Assembly (NCBI GenBank): GCA_904420185.1
Contig: CAJFUJ010000026.1
Location: 1 to 64,000 of the forward strand
Length of the DNA stretch: 64,000 bases
Source of the DNA: an uncultured Butyricicoccus sp.
GTDB taxonomy: Bacteria; Bacillota; Clostridia; Oscillospirales; Butyricicoccaceae
Direction: 5' to 3'
Each line of letters opens with the position of its first letter. Within the stretch, counting starts at the first letter, position 1. The notes beneath the pieces were generated by a model. It searched no databases. It worked only from the letters and a program-made list of their open reading frames with translations, and was not told where the DNA came from. Of this stretch, positions 8,144 through 16,361 are shown one piece after another. A program made the position numbers and the translations under genes.

Positions 8144-9121
8144 TTAAAAGGTTTTGCCATAGATCTCCTGGCTGTATTGATCAACATTTTCTGCGGTAAC
8201 CAGCTCAAAGGGGGAGATAATTCGGTCCTCGACCTCCTGACCGGCCAGGATTTTTTCAATTGTGTCGATGGCGTTTTCGGCCTGGACGATGCCGTTATAC
8301 AGCATAGAACCTGCAAGCTCGCCATCCTTGATGGCTTGCATACCGTCCTCGGTTGCGTCAACGCCGCAGACAATCACGCCGTCCAAACGACCCGCTGCTT
8401 TCAGCGCCTGGATAGCGCCCAGCGCCATCTGGTCGTTGGCGCATACAACGCCGTCGATCTCCGGATAGGCCTGAATCCAGTCCTGCATGATCTGCATTCC
8501 TTCTTCGCGTTCAAAGTTGCCGCTCAGTTCAGCGAGCACTTCGACATCGTCCCGGTTAAAGTTTTCAAAGAAACCATCATGCCGCAGGGTGGTGTGGTTG
8601 AGGCCGGGTGTGCCGGACATATACACGATTTTGGCGTTTTCGGGCAGGCGTTCCGCGTAAAATTCAGCCTGCGCCTGGCCGCACTGGTAGTTGTCCGAGC
8701 CGATGTAGACAAAGTCGCCGCCCGCCGCATCGCAGATCAGACAGATGACAGGGATACCGGCGTCGTTGGCAGCCTCAATGCCGGGGACGATGGCTTCGTA
8801 GTCAACCGCTTCGATGACAATTGCGTCCACCTCGGCGGTGATGAAGTTGTTGACCTGCTGGATTTGTTTGAGGGTGTCCAGCTCGGCGTCCGCGGTGTTC
8901 ACCGTCCAGCCTTTGGCTTCAGCTTGCTCGACAAAGCGGTCCATGGTGTATTTGCAGAAGACGTCGGTGTCCGCCATGTTGGTAAACCCGATGGTCACGG
9001 CATCCTCGCCGCCTTGGGTGCTGCCGTCGGCCGCAGAGTCCCCGCCGCAGCCCGCTAGGGGAATCAGGGTGCAGGACAGGCAGACCGTCCAGGCCAACAG
9101 CCGTTTTGTGATGGTTTTCAT
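8144..9121 (-). CDS. sugar ABC transporter substrate-binding lipoprotein
   Basis: Periplasmic-binding-protein-like (Peripla_BP_4, ribose/galactose type) lipoprotein of 325 residues. The N terminus is a type II signal peptide ending in LAGC, so the mature protein would be lipid-anchored at Cys25 on the outer face. The mature part shows the two-lobed sugar-binding pattern, including ITAEVDAIVIEAVDYEAI, GVVCANDQMALGA and the hinge region VCGVDATEDGM. It is the third gene of the ABC operon, after ATPase and permease, with AGGAGG at its start. It captures the ligand for the RbsC-like permease. The ligand is probably a monosaccharide or cyclitol; no finer call is possible. Confidence 0.9.
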   Translation of the reverse strand: MKTITKRLLAWTVCLSCTLIPLAGCGGDSAADGSTQGGEDAVTIGFTNMADTDVFCKYTMDRFVEQAEAKGWTVNTADAELDTLKQIQQVNNFITAEVDAIVIEAVDYEAIVPGIEAANDAGIPVICLICDAAGGDFVYIGSDNYQCGQAQAEFYAERLPENAKIVYMSGTPGLNHTTLRHDGFFENFNRDDVEVLAELSGNFEREEGMQIMQDWIQAYPEIDGVVCANDQMALGAIQALKAAGRLDGVIVCGVDATEDGMQAIKDGELAGSMLYNGIVQAENAIDTIEKILAGQEVEDRIISPFELVTAENVDQYSQEIYGKTF

Positions 9122-9193
9122 GATCTCTTCCTCCTCTTAAAATCACGTTTTATTCTGAAGGGCACTCCGCAGCGGGAGAAAGCCCGTCCAGCC

Positions 9194-10174
9194 CTATTTT
9201 TTTCTGCGTTGCACCAAGGACTTGCTCTTGATATCCAAAATGACGGCAAGGGCGATGATCAGGCCGCGCACAATTTGCTGCCAATACGAGGAAACCCCTT
9301 TGAGGTTCATGATGTTGTCCAGCACGCCGACGATCAAGCAGCCGACCAGGGTACCTTGGATGGTGCCCAAGCCGCCGCTCAGACTGGTGCCGCCGACGAC
9401 AGCCGCGGTGATGGCGTCCATTTCATAGTTGGTAGCGCCGGCAGGTTGGCCGGAGTTGATGTAGGACATCAGCACAATACCGCTCATGCCGGTCAGCACG
9501 CCCATCAACAGATAGGTGACCGTGACCACCCGGTGGGCGTGGATACCCGAAGCAATGGCGGCCGATTCGTTGCCGCCGCAGGCATAGATATACCGGCCAA
9601 AGCGGGTGCGGTTGAGCAGGACCCAGCAAAGGGCAAAACAGATGAGCATAATGAGCACCGGCATGGGCAAAAAGCCGAACAATTCACCCTGACCCAGCTG
9701 GCGGAAGCCGTCGCCCATGCCGGAAACCGGCACAGCGTTCGTAAAGAGCAAAACCACGCCGCGCGCGATCTGCATGGTCGCCAGAGTGATGATAAAAGCC
9801 GGGATTTCAAAGTGGGAGATGACAAAACCGTTGATAAGGCCGCAGACCGCGCCGACGATCAGGCCGACCACCACGCCCAGCAGGACGCTTTGGGTCTGGC
9901 TGACCACCGTGCAGGTGATGCAGCCGCACAACGCCATAACCGAGCCGACCGACAAATCGATCTTGCCCAGAATCAAAACCATGGTTTCACCAAATGCGGC
10001 CAGCGCCACGATAGACATGCTTTGGATGATGTTGGTGATGTTGCGCACCGATAAGAAACTGGGGCTGACGATGGCCGAAAAAACGACCAAGATCAGCAGG
10101 ATGAAGAACATTCCGTATTTTAAATAGAGTTCGGCCACAGAAAATTTGGGCCGGATGTGCTGGTTTGCTTGCAT
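9194..10174 (-). CDS. sugar ABC transporter permease (RbsC-like)
   Basis: Inner-membrane permease of 326 residues in the RbsC/XylH/AraH family (BPD_transp_2), with 8-10 predicted hydrophobic helices. The characteristic cytoplasmic coupling region is seen in YACGGNESAAIASGI near residues 195-209, followed by AGATNYEMDAITAAVVGGTSLSGG, the family signature. It starts 15 bases after the ATPase gene ends and is followed 72 bases later by the binding lipoprotein, which confirms one operon. As a homodimer it would form the channel for the sugar delivered by the lipoprotein. Confidence 0.93.
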   Translation of the reverse strand: MQANQHIRPKFSVAELYLKYGMFFILLILVVFSAIVSPSFLSVRNITNIIQSMSIVALAAFGETMVLILGKIDLSVGSVMALCGCITCTVVSQTQSVLLGVVVGLIVGAVCGLINGFVISHFEIPAFIITLATMQIARGVVLLFTNAVPVSGMGDGFRQLGQGELFGFLPMPVLIMLICFALCWVLLNRTRFGRYIYACGGNESAAIASGIHAHRVVTVTYLLMGVLTGMSGIVLMSYINSGQPAGATNYEMDAITAAVVGGTSLSGGLGTIQGTLVGCLIVGVLDNIMNLKGVSSYWQQIVRGLIIALAVILDIKSKSLVQRRKK

Positions 10175-10189
10175 GGCGAATCCCCCTTT

Positions 10190-11686
10190 TTATTCCATGA
10201 CCGCGTAAGTCATCACGGTTTCCTGCGTAGCTTGTTCCCGGTCGAGTTCGCCGGTGATTTTTCCGTTGTGCATGACCAAGATCCGGTCGCTCATCCCGAG
10301 CACCTCGGGCAGCTCGGAGGAGATCATGATGATCGCCATACCTTCGGCAGCCAACTGGCCCATCATGCGATGGATTTCGGCCTTGGCGCCCACGTCGATG
10401 CCGCGGGTTGGTTCGTCCAATATGAGCACGTCGATCTGCTGCAAGAGCCATTTGGCCAGCACGACCTTTTGCTGGTTGCCGCCGGACAGGCTGGAAACCA
10501 CGTTCTCCATGGACGAGATCTTGATGCTCAGCTGGGACACCATGTCCTCAATCAGGGATTTTTCCTGTCCGAGCTGGAGCAGGCCGTGTTTGGTGATGCG
10601 TTTGAGCGATGCGAGCGAGGTGTTTTCCCGGATGGACCTGCAGAGCACCAAGCCGATCTCTTTGCGGTCCTCGGGGACGTAGGCGATACCGGCGGCGATA
10701 GCTGCGCTGGGATGCCGGATGTGCAGTGCCTTGCCGTGCAAGCGCACCTGCCCGGCATTCAGCCGGTCCAACCCAAAGATGGCGCGCGCGACTTCGGTGC
10801 GCCCGGCGCCGGCCAGCCCGGCAAAGCCCAGGATCTCGCCCTTATGCAGAGTAAACGAGATGTCCTGAAAGACGCCGTCGCGGCAAAGCCCTTCGGCCTC
10901 CAGTACCGGCTCACCAATGGGAACCTGCACTTTGGGGAAAATATCGGTAATTTCACGACCGACCATTTGGTGGATTAGGCCGTCCATGGTAAAATCTTCT
11001 TTGGGACCGGTTTGGATCATTGTGCCATCGCGCAGGATGGTGATGTCGTCGGCCAGGGTAAAGATTTCATCCATTTTGTGGGTGATATAGATGATGGCGA
11101 CGTTTTTCTCCTTGAGCGCGGCGATTTGCGCAAAGAGCGATTCAACCTCGGAATCGGTCAGTGCCGAGGTGGGTTCGTCCATGATGATAATCGAAGCGTT
11201 ACGGGAGATGGCTTTAGCGATTTCCACCATCTGCTTGCCTGCCAGGCTGATGTCCTGCACAAGGGTCTTGGGTGAGTAGGGGATGCCCATTTGGCTCAAA
11301 ATTTGTTGGGTATCTCGATACATCTTTTTGAAATTGATGAACCGGCCTGGCCCCAATGGCTCGCGCCCGAGGAAAATATTTTCTGCAATGGTCATATAGG
11401 GCTCAGGGCTCAGCTCCTGGTGGATCATCGAAATGCCGAGTTCCAGACATTTGGAGGGGGTTAGATCGGAGATTTCCTGCCCCTTGTAAAGGATGACACC
11501 ATCATCGGGCGCGTGGATCCCAGAGATGATTTTCATCAGGGTGGATTTGCCTGCGCCGTTTTCACCCACTAGGGCGTGTACGCTGCCGGCTCGGATGGAC
11601 AGATGCACATCTTTTAAAACCGGTACACCCGAAAATCCTTTCCGGATGTTCCTGAGCTCTAAAATTGTGTCTGTGGTTTGCGCCAT
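10190..11686 (-). CDS. sugar ABC transporter ATP-binding protein (RbsA-like)
   Basis: Tandem ATPase of 498 residues with two ABC domains, the RbsA/XylG/MglA architecture. The N-terminal domain has Walker A GENGAGKST near residues 38-46, LAGKQMVEIAKA as signature and IIIMDEPTSAL as Walker B. The C-terminal domain has the typical degenerate Walker A (GFAGLAGAGRTEVA), LSGGNQQKVVLAKWL as signature and LILDEPTRGIDVGAK. It is the first gene of the operon and starts opposite the GntR-LacI regulator, with TTGTA-type operators between them. It energises uptake through the permease at the membrane's inner face. Confidence 0.95.
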   Translation of the reverse strand: MAQTTDTILELRNIRKGFSGVPVLKDVHLSIRAGSVHALVGENGAGKSTLMKIISGIHAPDDGVILYKGQEISDLTPSKCLELGISMIHQELSPEPYMTIAENIFLGREPLGPGRFINFKKMYRDTQQILSQMGIPYSPKTLVQDISLAGKQMVEIAKAISRNASIIIMDEPTSALTDSEVESLFAQIAALKEKNVAIIYITHKMDEIFTLADDITILRDGTMIQTGPKEDFTMDGLIHQMVGREITDIFPKVQVPIGEPVLEAEGLCRDGVFQDISFTLHKGEILGFAGLAGAGRTEVARAIFGLDRLNAGQVRLHGKALHIRHPSAAIAAGIAYVPEDRKEIGLVLCRSIRENTSLASLKRITKHGLLQLGQEKSLIEDMVSQLSIKISSMENVVSSLSGGNQQKVVLAKWLLQQIDVLILDEPTRGIDVGAKAEIHRMMGQLAAEGMAIIMISSELPEVLGMSDRILVMHNGKITGELDREQATQETVMTYAVME

Positions 11687-11748
11687 GGGATCGCCTCCTG
11701 CCAGTCAAATACAGCTTGTGCATCGGGGAAGTCCAATACCGTACAAAG

Positions 11749-11812
11749 TTGTATTGTATAGAGCGATAGAGCTGCGAATGGACAAGCTGTTTACTAAGTT
11801 GTATATAGGATA
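11749..11812. promoter_or_regulatory. imperfect TTGTA repeats near the ABC-operon promoter
   Basis: TTGTATTGTATAG (11749-11761) and TTGTATATAGGAT (11799-11811) resemble the perfect TTGTA-N3-TACAA sites at 11905 and 11991. The second overlaps the predicted ABC-operon -10 box. They may be weaker operator copies. Confidence 0.4.
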
Positions 11813-11835
11813 GCGCAAAAAAATGTGTTTGACAA
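11807..11835 (-). promoter_or_regulatory. promoter of the sugar ABC operon
   Basis: On the minus strand TTGTCA (11830-11835) and TATCCT (11807-11812) are 17 bases apart, giving a leader of roughly 115 bases before the ATPase gene. Confidence 0.45.
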
Positions 11836-11904
11836 GCAATAGAATGGATAAAAATAAGCGGAAATCCTATGCAAATTGCACAAAAACGAGCGGATTACGA
11901 AGAA

Positions 11905-11917
11905 TTGTATCGTACAA
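11905..11917. promoter_or_regulatory. operator TTGTA-N3-TACAA (site 1)
   Basis: Perfect inverted repeat TTGTATCGTACAA between the divergent ABC operon and the GntR-LacI regulator. AraR-type regulators are known to bind TTGTACAA-like palindromes, so this is the expected kind of operator. Confidence 0.6.
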
Positions 11918-11990
11918 ATATGAACAGAAATCGCTCAAAACTGAAAATAAAAGCCAGAATATAGGGGAAAAAATGAGGAATCTTGCGATT

Positions 11991-12003
11991 TTGTATTGTA
12001 CAA
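11991..12003. promoter_or_regulatory. operator TTGTA-N3-TACAA (site 2) on the regulator promoter
   Basis: Perfect inverted repeat TTGTATTGTACAA. Its right part forms the -35 box of the regulator promoter, so binding should block transcription of the regulator itself. Confidence 0.65.
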
Positions 12004-12024
12004 CCTTCAAAAACTATGTATAAT
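11996..12024 (+). promoter_or_regulatory. promoter of the GntR-LacI regulator
   Basis: TTGTAC (11996-12001) and TATAAT (12019-12024), spacer 17 bases, overlapping operator site 2. Confidence 0.65.
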
Positions 12025-12054
12025 GGAACTGCAGCAGTGACAGGAGGGAAGCTG

Positions 12055-13161
12055 GTGGAAAATTTAAAATATATGGAGCTTTACCAATGGCTTCGAGAAC
12101 AAATCACCCAAGGAAAGCTGGGGCCGGGCAGCAAGGTATATTCCGAGCTGACGCTCGCCCAAATGTTCAATATCAGTCGGCAAACCGTGCGGCAAGCCAT
12201 CGCTTTGTTGGTGAAAGACGGTTTGGTTTCCCGCTTGCGGGGAAGCGGTACCTATGTTACCGCCAAGTCCGAAAAGTTTATCCGCCGGAACACCAAAACC
12301 ATCGGCGTTGTTATGACCTATGTGGATGACTATATTTTCCCATCGATTATCAGCGGGATCAATGGCTGCCTGTCCGATGCAGGCTATACAATGAACCTGC
12401 ATATTACATACAACAAGCGCTGCAATGAAGAAAAAATCCTGCGCATCATCTTGGAAAGCCAGTTGGATGGCCTGATTATCGAGCCGACAAAGAGCAGTAT
12501 GGTCAATACCAACCAAGGCTTGTACGAACAACTTTCCTGCAAATTACCGTGCATTTTTGTCAACTGTTACTATCCTGGGCTCAAGTTGCCCTATGTCATG
12601 CCTGATAACACCGAGTCGGTGCGGCGCTTGACCAACTACCTCATCGAGCGCGGCCACCGGCGCATTGCCGGCATTTTCAAGGTGGACGACGAGCAGGGCA
12701 ATCTCCGCTTTTCCGGCTATGCGCAGGCGCTGCAAGAAAATGGCCTGGTGGTGGATGATACCCTGTTGAGCTGGTATCAGACCGAGGATTTCGACTATGT
12801 GTTTGAGGGCCGCAGCGGAAAAAACATCTTGGAGCGCTTGAAAAATTGTACAGCTGTGGTGTGTTACAACGATCAGATCGCCGTGCGCCTGATCCCCTTC
12901 CTGCATGCGAACGGGATTCGGGTTCCGGAGGATTTGTCGGTCGTCGGCTTTGATGATGCCCATTCGACCTGGTCGGAGGTGCCGCTGACCACCATGGCCC
13001 ATCCCAAAGAAGCGGTGGGCCGTCGCGCTGCGCGCAACCTGCTCGCACTCATAGAGGACCCGTCGTTCGATGCGACCCATATCTTTCCGCCAAAACTGGT
13101 GGAGCGGCAGTCGGTGCGCGATTTGCGGCAAATCCCCCAAAAGACAGCCCAACAAAGTTGA
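12055..13161 (+). CDS. GntR-LacI chimeric transcriptional regulator (AraR-type)
   Basis: A 368-residue regulator combining an N-terminal GntR winged helix-turn-helix (about residues 8-72, with LAQMFNISRQTVRQAI) and a C-terminal sugar-binding domain of the LacI/PBP1 type (about residues 80-355, with LVERGHRRIAGIF-like and GFDDAHSTWSEVPLTT motifs). This is the AraR architecture. The GTG at 12055 sits six bases after AGGAGGG; the ATG at 11983 is upstream of the -10 box and cannot be used. It is divergent from the sugar ABC operon, and the gap between them contains two perfect palindromes. It most likely represses both itself and the transporter until the imported sugar binds. Confidence 0.9.
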   Translation: MENLKYMELYQWLREQITQGKLGPGSKVYSELTLAQMFNISRQTVRQAIALLVKDGLVSRLRGSGTYVTAKSEKFIRRNTKTIGVVMTYVDDYIFPSIISGINGCLSDAGYTMNLHITYNKRCNEEKILRIILESQLDGLIIEPTKSSMVNTNQGLYEQLSCKLPCIFVNCYYPGLKLPYVMPDNTESVRRLTNYLIERGHRRIAGIFKVDDEQGNLRFSGYAQALQENGLVVDDTLLSWYQTEDFDYVFEGRSGKNILERLKNCTAVVCYNDQIAVRLIPFLHANGIRVPEDLSVVGFDDAHSTWSEVPLTTMAHPKEAVGRRAARNLLALIEDPSFDATHIFPPKLVERQSVRDLRQIPQKTAQQS

Positions 13162-13167
13162 ATTACA

Positions 13168-13206
13168 AAAAAATCTGGAGAGGATTAATCCTCTCCAGAT
13201 TTTTTG
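13168..13206. terminator. two-way terminator after the GntR-LacI regulator
   Basis: A near-perfect palindrome centred at 13186/13187 with AATCTGGAGAGG arms, flanked by A-run and T-run. It serves the convergent regulator and DNA-repair genes. Confidence 0.8.
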
Positions 13207-13220
13207 TATAGCAGGTGATG

Positions 13221-13928
13221 TCAAGCGTCTTTTCGCTCGGCACGCAGCTGCTTGAGTTGCGGCCGAAGCCAGGCGGGCAGCCGCCGGGATTCCAGCGCTT
13301 TTTGCAGCGCCTTGCGGTAGGTCCAGGCGTCGAGCGGGGTGCGTTCCAAATGGGCGAGCGTCTGCGTGGGGAATTTGACCAGTGCCTCAGCCAGCGCCCA
13401 CGCAACCGCCATACGCGCGTTGTATCCGGGCGCAGGCAGCGCAGTCAGAGCGGATAAGGTGTCGGACAGGCAGTCGTCGCGCACAAAAAAGCGCAGCAGC
13501 ATGACCGCGCCAAAGCGGGCCGGAAATTCGTCGGCACAGACAAGGTAAGGCTGCAAAAAGTCGCGCAGAGCGGCCCGGTTGGCCTCGGCACACGAAAGAC
13601 CGCTTACAAAGGTGTCGCAGACCGCCCAGTTGTGGATATACGGGATGAATGCGGCGATGTAGTCCAGCCGCTCAGCGAAGGCCAGCTTGGCCGCGCCAAT
13701 AACAACGCCACGGACGACGGTTTCCTCGTAATATTGGTCGGGCGTGCGGTCGTCCAGGATGCGGTAGACATCCTCGCTGCGGGCGAGTTCCTTGCCGAGT
13801 TTGCGTAGGGCGGGAATGCGCACGCCGAGCATCTGGCTGGTATCCAGCCCAGGGACTAACTTGACGTGAAAATCCCGGTAATCGGGTTCGGCCAGTGGCA
13901 ACAGTCGGGGTAAAAGATCGTAGTTCAT
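13221..13928 (-). CDS. DNA alkylation repair enzyme (AlkD-like)
   Basis: HEAT-repeat DNA glycosylase family protein of 235 residues (DNA alkylation repair, PF08713-like). These proteins excise N3- and N7-alkylated bases without base flipping. The N-terminal YRDFHVKLVPG and MLGVRIPALRKLGKELAR segments, the central NWAVCDTF motif with the conserved Trp-Asp, and the later MLLRFF repeat match the family. The start ATG overlaps the stop of the upstream GH3 gene by four bases (ATGA), so translation is probably coupled. There is no functional link known between the two activities. Confidence 0.85.
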   Translation of the reverse strand: MNYDLLPRLLPLAEPDYRDFHVKLVPGLDTSQMLGVRIPALRKLGKELARSEDVYRILDDRTPDQYYEETVVRGVVIGAAKLAFAERLDYIAAFIPYIHNWAVCDTFVSGLSCAEANRAALRDFLQPYLVCADEFPARFGAVMLLRFFVRDDCLSDTLSALTALPAPGYNARMAVAWALAEALVKFPTQTLAHLERTPLDAWTYRKALQKALESRRLPAWLRPQLKQLRAERKDA

Positions 13929-15196
13929 GCGGCATTCTCCCAATCTTGTTGGGTGGTGGTATCTTCGAAGGACAGCAGTCCCAGCGACTGCTTCCAATCC
14001 AGCACCCGGCGGACGTGTTCGTCGATTTGTGCTTCGGTCAGCACACCGTTTCGCACGGCATCTACAACAGCTTGATGCTGGGTGGCGAAGTCCGAGCTGA
14101 TCAGCAGGTCGTTGCCCGCCTGGATGGCCAGGACAGCGGCGTCAGTGTCACCGGCGAACGCGCCGATGGCCTCCATGGACAGGTCATCGGTCATGACGAC
14201 GCCGTCAAAGTCCAAGGCGGTGCGCAAAATATCGTGGACAGCGGCCGAAAGCGAGGCGGGTGCACGGTCGTCCATGCATTCAACAATCAGGTGACTGACC
14301 AACACCGCGCCCGCCCCGGCTGCAATCCCGGCCTGGAAGGGCAGGAAATCCGACGCATAGTAGCTGTCCAGGCTGCGGGTGTCGGTGGCGATGCCGTCGT
14401 GGGTGTTGTCGTTGGGGCCGTATCCGGGGAAATGCTTGAGCACCGCACCCATATTGTCGTGGACCATCTGTTCAACGGTGATGCGCACATATTCGGCGGT
14501 CGCTTCGGCATCCTGTCCGAGCGTGCGGTCGTACATATAGTCGTCCGTGTCGGTGGAAACGTCGCACACAGGCGCCAAATTGACGTTAATGCCCAAATCG
14601 GCCAGCAAACGGTCCTTTTCCGCGGTGTCATATACGAAAGCTGCACTGCCGTCCTCTTCAAACAGCTCCTGTGGGGACTGGAAGGGCCAGCGGCGAAAGG
14701 CCTCGTACCGGCTGACGCGCACCACCGAACCGCCCTCCTCATCCACGCCGATGAGCAGCGGGATTTCCGACACCTGCTGGTAGGAAGCGATGGTACTGTG
14801 CACCGAATCCGGGGTCTGCCCCTCAAAGTCGCGGCCGAACAGCACATAGCCCGCCGGATGCAGCAACTGGATTTCTTCGAGTGCGCCGGTATCTGGACAG
14901 CGGGCAAAAAACAACTGCCCAACCTTCTCTTCGAGGGTCATCTGCTCGAGCAGCGGGTCGGCTGGATGGGCTTGGGGGACCGTCTCCTCTCCGGTGTTTT
15001 GGACAGGTGCCGAGCTGATGGCCCCCACACTGGTGCTGGCGCTGGCTCCCTCCTCCGGGCAGCCCCACTGAATCGAGGGCAGGCAAAAGGGAAGCTGGAT
15101 TCCGAGCGCCGGAAACAGCAAAAAACACACCGAAAAAGCCAACAATAGGCCGGCTGTGACGATCAGTGCCAGCCAGCCTGCAAATTTTTTGAGCAA
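13925..15196 (-). CDS. glycoside hydrolase family 3, NagZ-like beta-N-acetylhexosaminidase
   Basis: Exported family 3 glycosidase of 423 residues with one N-terminal membrane helix (about residues 5-25) followed by a Ser/Ala-rich linker. The catalytic domain shows LFGRDFEG, the active-site block KHFPGYG...NTHDG, and GVVMTDDLSM, in which the Asp of TDD is the expected nucleophile. NagZ removes N-acetylglucosamine from muropeptides and recycles the cell wall. Two starts are possible: the TTG at 15196, five bases after AGGGGGA, or an ATG at 15214 with no ribosome site; I prefer TTG. Its final bases overlap the alkylation-repair gene. Confidence 0.87.
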   Translation of the reverse strand: MLKKFAGWLALIVTAGLLLAFSVCFLLFPALGIQLPFCLPSIQWGCPEEGASASTSVGAISSAPVQNTGEETVPQAHPADPLLEQMTLEEKVGQLFFARCPDTGALEEIQLLHPAGYVLFGRDFEGQTPDSVHSTIASYQQVSEIPLLIGVDEEGGSVVRVSRYEAFRRWPFQSPQELFEEDGSAAFVYDTAEKDRLLADLGINVNLAPVCDVSTDTDDYMYDRTLGQDAEATAEYVRITVEQMVHDNMGAVLKHFPGYGPNDNTHDGIATDTRSLDSYYASDFLPFQAGIAAGAGAVLVSHLIVECMDDRAPASLSAAVHDILRTALDFDGVVMTDDLSMEAIGAFAGDTDAAVLAIQAGNDLLISSDFATQHQAVVDAVRNGVLTEAQIDEHVRRVLDWKQSLGLLSFEDTTTQQDWENAA

Positions 15197-15308
15197 AGGA
15201 CATCCCCCTAACAATCAAATGGACCTGTGCCGCATGGAAGCTGTGCGGAGTTTCCCCCAACCGGCGCAGCCACGGCAGTGCAAAAGGTTTTGCGCATTGG
15301 ATACAAAT

Positions 15309-15317
15309 ACTATACCA
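15309..15317 (-). promoter_or_regulatory. extended -10 promoter of the GH3 gene
   Basis: Minus strand TGGTATAGT, an extended -10 element; no good -35 box is visible. Confidence 0.4.
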
Positions 15318-15369
15318 TATTACTCGGCAAAACGCTATCCCCAAAAGATATTGTAAAGCAAAACAAACG

Positions 15370-15417
15370 AAAAACGGCGCTGCAAGCCGCATGGCGCGGG
15401 GGTGCAGGGCCGTTTTT
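15370..15417 (-). terminator. terminator after the YrvL-like gene
   Basis: Inverted repeat AAAAACGGC (15370-15378) with GCCGTTTTT (15409-15417) downstream of the YrvL-like gene on its strand; it separates that gene from the GH3 gene. Confidence 0.5.
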
Positions 15418-15432
15418 GCAGATGTAAATGTG

Positions 15433-15849
15433 TTAATCGTCCGGCGTTTTGGATTCGCCCCATGGCAGTGCCAGCAGCAGCGAGCAGACCGCAATCGCGG
15501 AGCCGGAGGCCGAAACGCTATCCATCAGTGTATCGACAAACAGCATGGTGATGGCGGTACCACAAGCGTCGAGCACAAACGACAGCACTTTGCACGCGCG
15601 GTGGGAGATGCGCCCGAGGGACAAAAGCGCTTTGGGCAGAGCGCTGGCAACAACTTCGAGCGGGAATCCAGCCAACGTAATGAACACAAAAAACAGGATG
15701 ATACTGCCAATCGAATCGTAGGTGAACCCAAAAAACCGCATGATTGCGCCGCCAAAGATCGCAAGCACCGAGATAATCGCCAAAATCAGCAGCGCGATGA
15801 TCCCCCATCCCAGTAGGGCGGTTAGAAATTTTTTTAGAGCGTCCTTCAT
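15433..15849 (-). CDS. putative YrvL-family membrane protein
   Basis: A 138-residue integral membrane protein with four hydrophobic helices (about residues 8-35, 45-65, 85-105 and 115-130). The pattern of a YDSIGSI motif before the second helix, then FPLEVVASALPKALLSL, resembles the YrvL family, whose B. subtilis member antagonises the sigma-I-like YvrI system. That resemblance is from memory of the family pattern and is not decisive; it could simply be an uncharacterised membrane protein. No sigma factor or anti-sigma gene is in the window. It lies 15 bases downstream of the DUF5655-like gene in the same direction. Confidence 0.5.
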   Translation of the reverse strand: MKDALKKFLTALLGWGIIALLILAIISVLAIFGGAIMRFFGFTYDSIGSIILFFVFITLAGFPLEVVASALPKALLSLGRISHRACKVLSFVLDACGTAITMLFVDTLMDSVSASGSAIAVCSLLLALPWGESKTPDD

Positions 15850-15864
15850 GCTACACCCCTGTGC

Positions 15865-16242
15865 TCACTTGTGTGCGGAAAAGTCATAGGCAGCTTGGAT
15901 CCATCCCATCAAGACATTGTCCACAGCATCTGGGCTGGAAAGCAAGACATGGTGGGTCCAGCGGTTGGGGTAGGGTTCCACCGCGCGAAAGATGCGTGGA
16001 CAATCCAGCCGGACCGGCAAACCAAACGAAACGCCGAGTTTTGCAGATGTTTTGATCCGACGCTGTGCAAGCCATGCGTAGGCAAATCCGTAGCGGTTGG
16101 AAAAGCAAATCTGTGATTTTTGCACCTTGACGCGTACATCCGGCCAACGTGCACGGATGCAGCCAGCCAACGCCATATAGATCTCCAAAGCATCGGATGC
16201 ACCATCAAAAAACTGCATTTCATCCAAGGAAAGCGTATTCAT
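15865..16242 (-). CDS. DUF5655-like cytoplasmic protein
   Basis: A 125-residue soluble protein with aromatic and basic residues, resembling DUF5655 proteins (IRARWPDVRVKVQKSQICFSNRYGFAYAW, then a helix and a conserved WTHHVLL segment). The function of the family is unknown; some members are linked to DNA or nucleotide binding only by prediction. The ATG at 16242 follows GAGGAGGGGC; an in-frame ATG at 16305 has none. It precedes the YrvL-like gene by 22 bases, so the two probably form one transcript. Confidence 0.65.
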   Translation of the reverse strand: MNTLSLDEMQFFDGASDALEIYMALAGCIRARWPDVRVKVQKSQICFSNRYGFAYAWLAQRRIKTSAKLGVSFGLPVRLDCPRIFRAVEPYPNRWTHHVLLSSPDAVDNVLMGWIQAAYDFSAHK

Positions 16243-16361
16243 CCCCGAGCCCCTCCTCGCAGCCAAACAAAGGGTTTTACCTATTTGTAAAATAGCGTAT
16301 CGCATCCAGTGCGCTTTGTCAACTGCAATGGCCGGGCTGCCGCAGGCTGGTATACAGGGGC

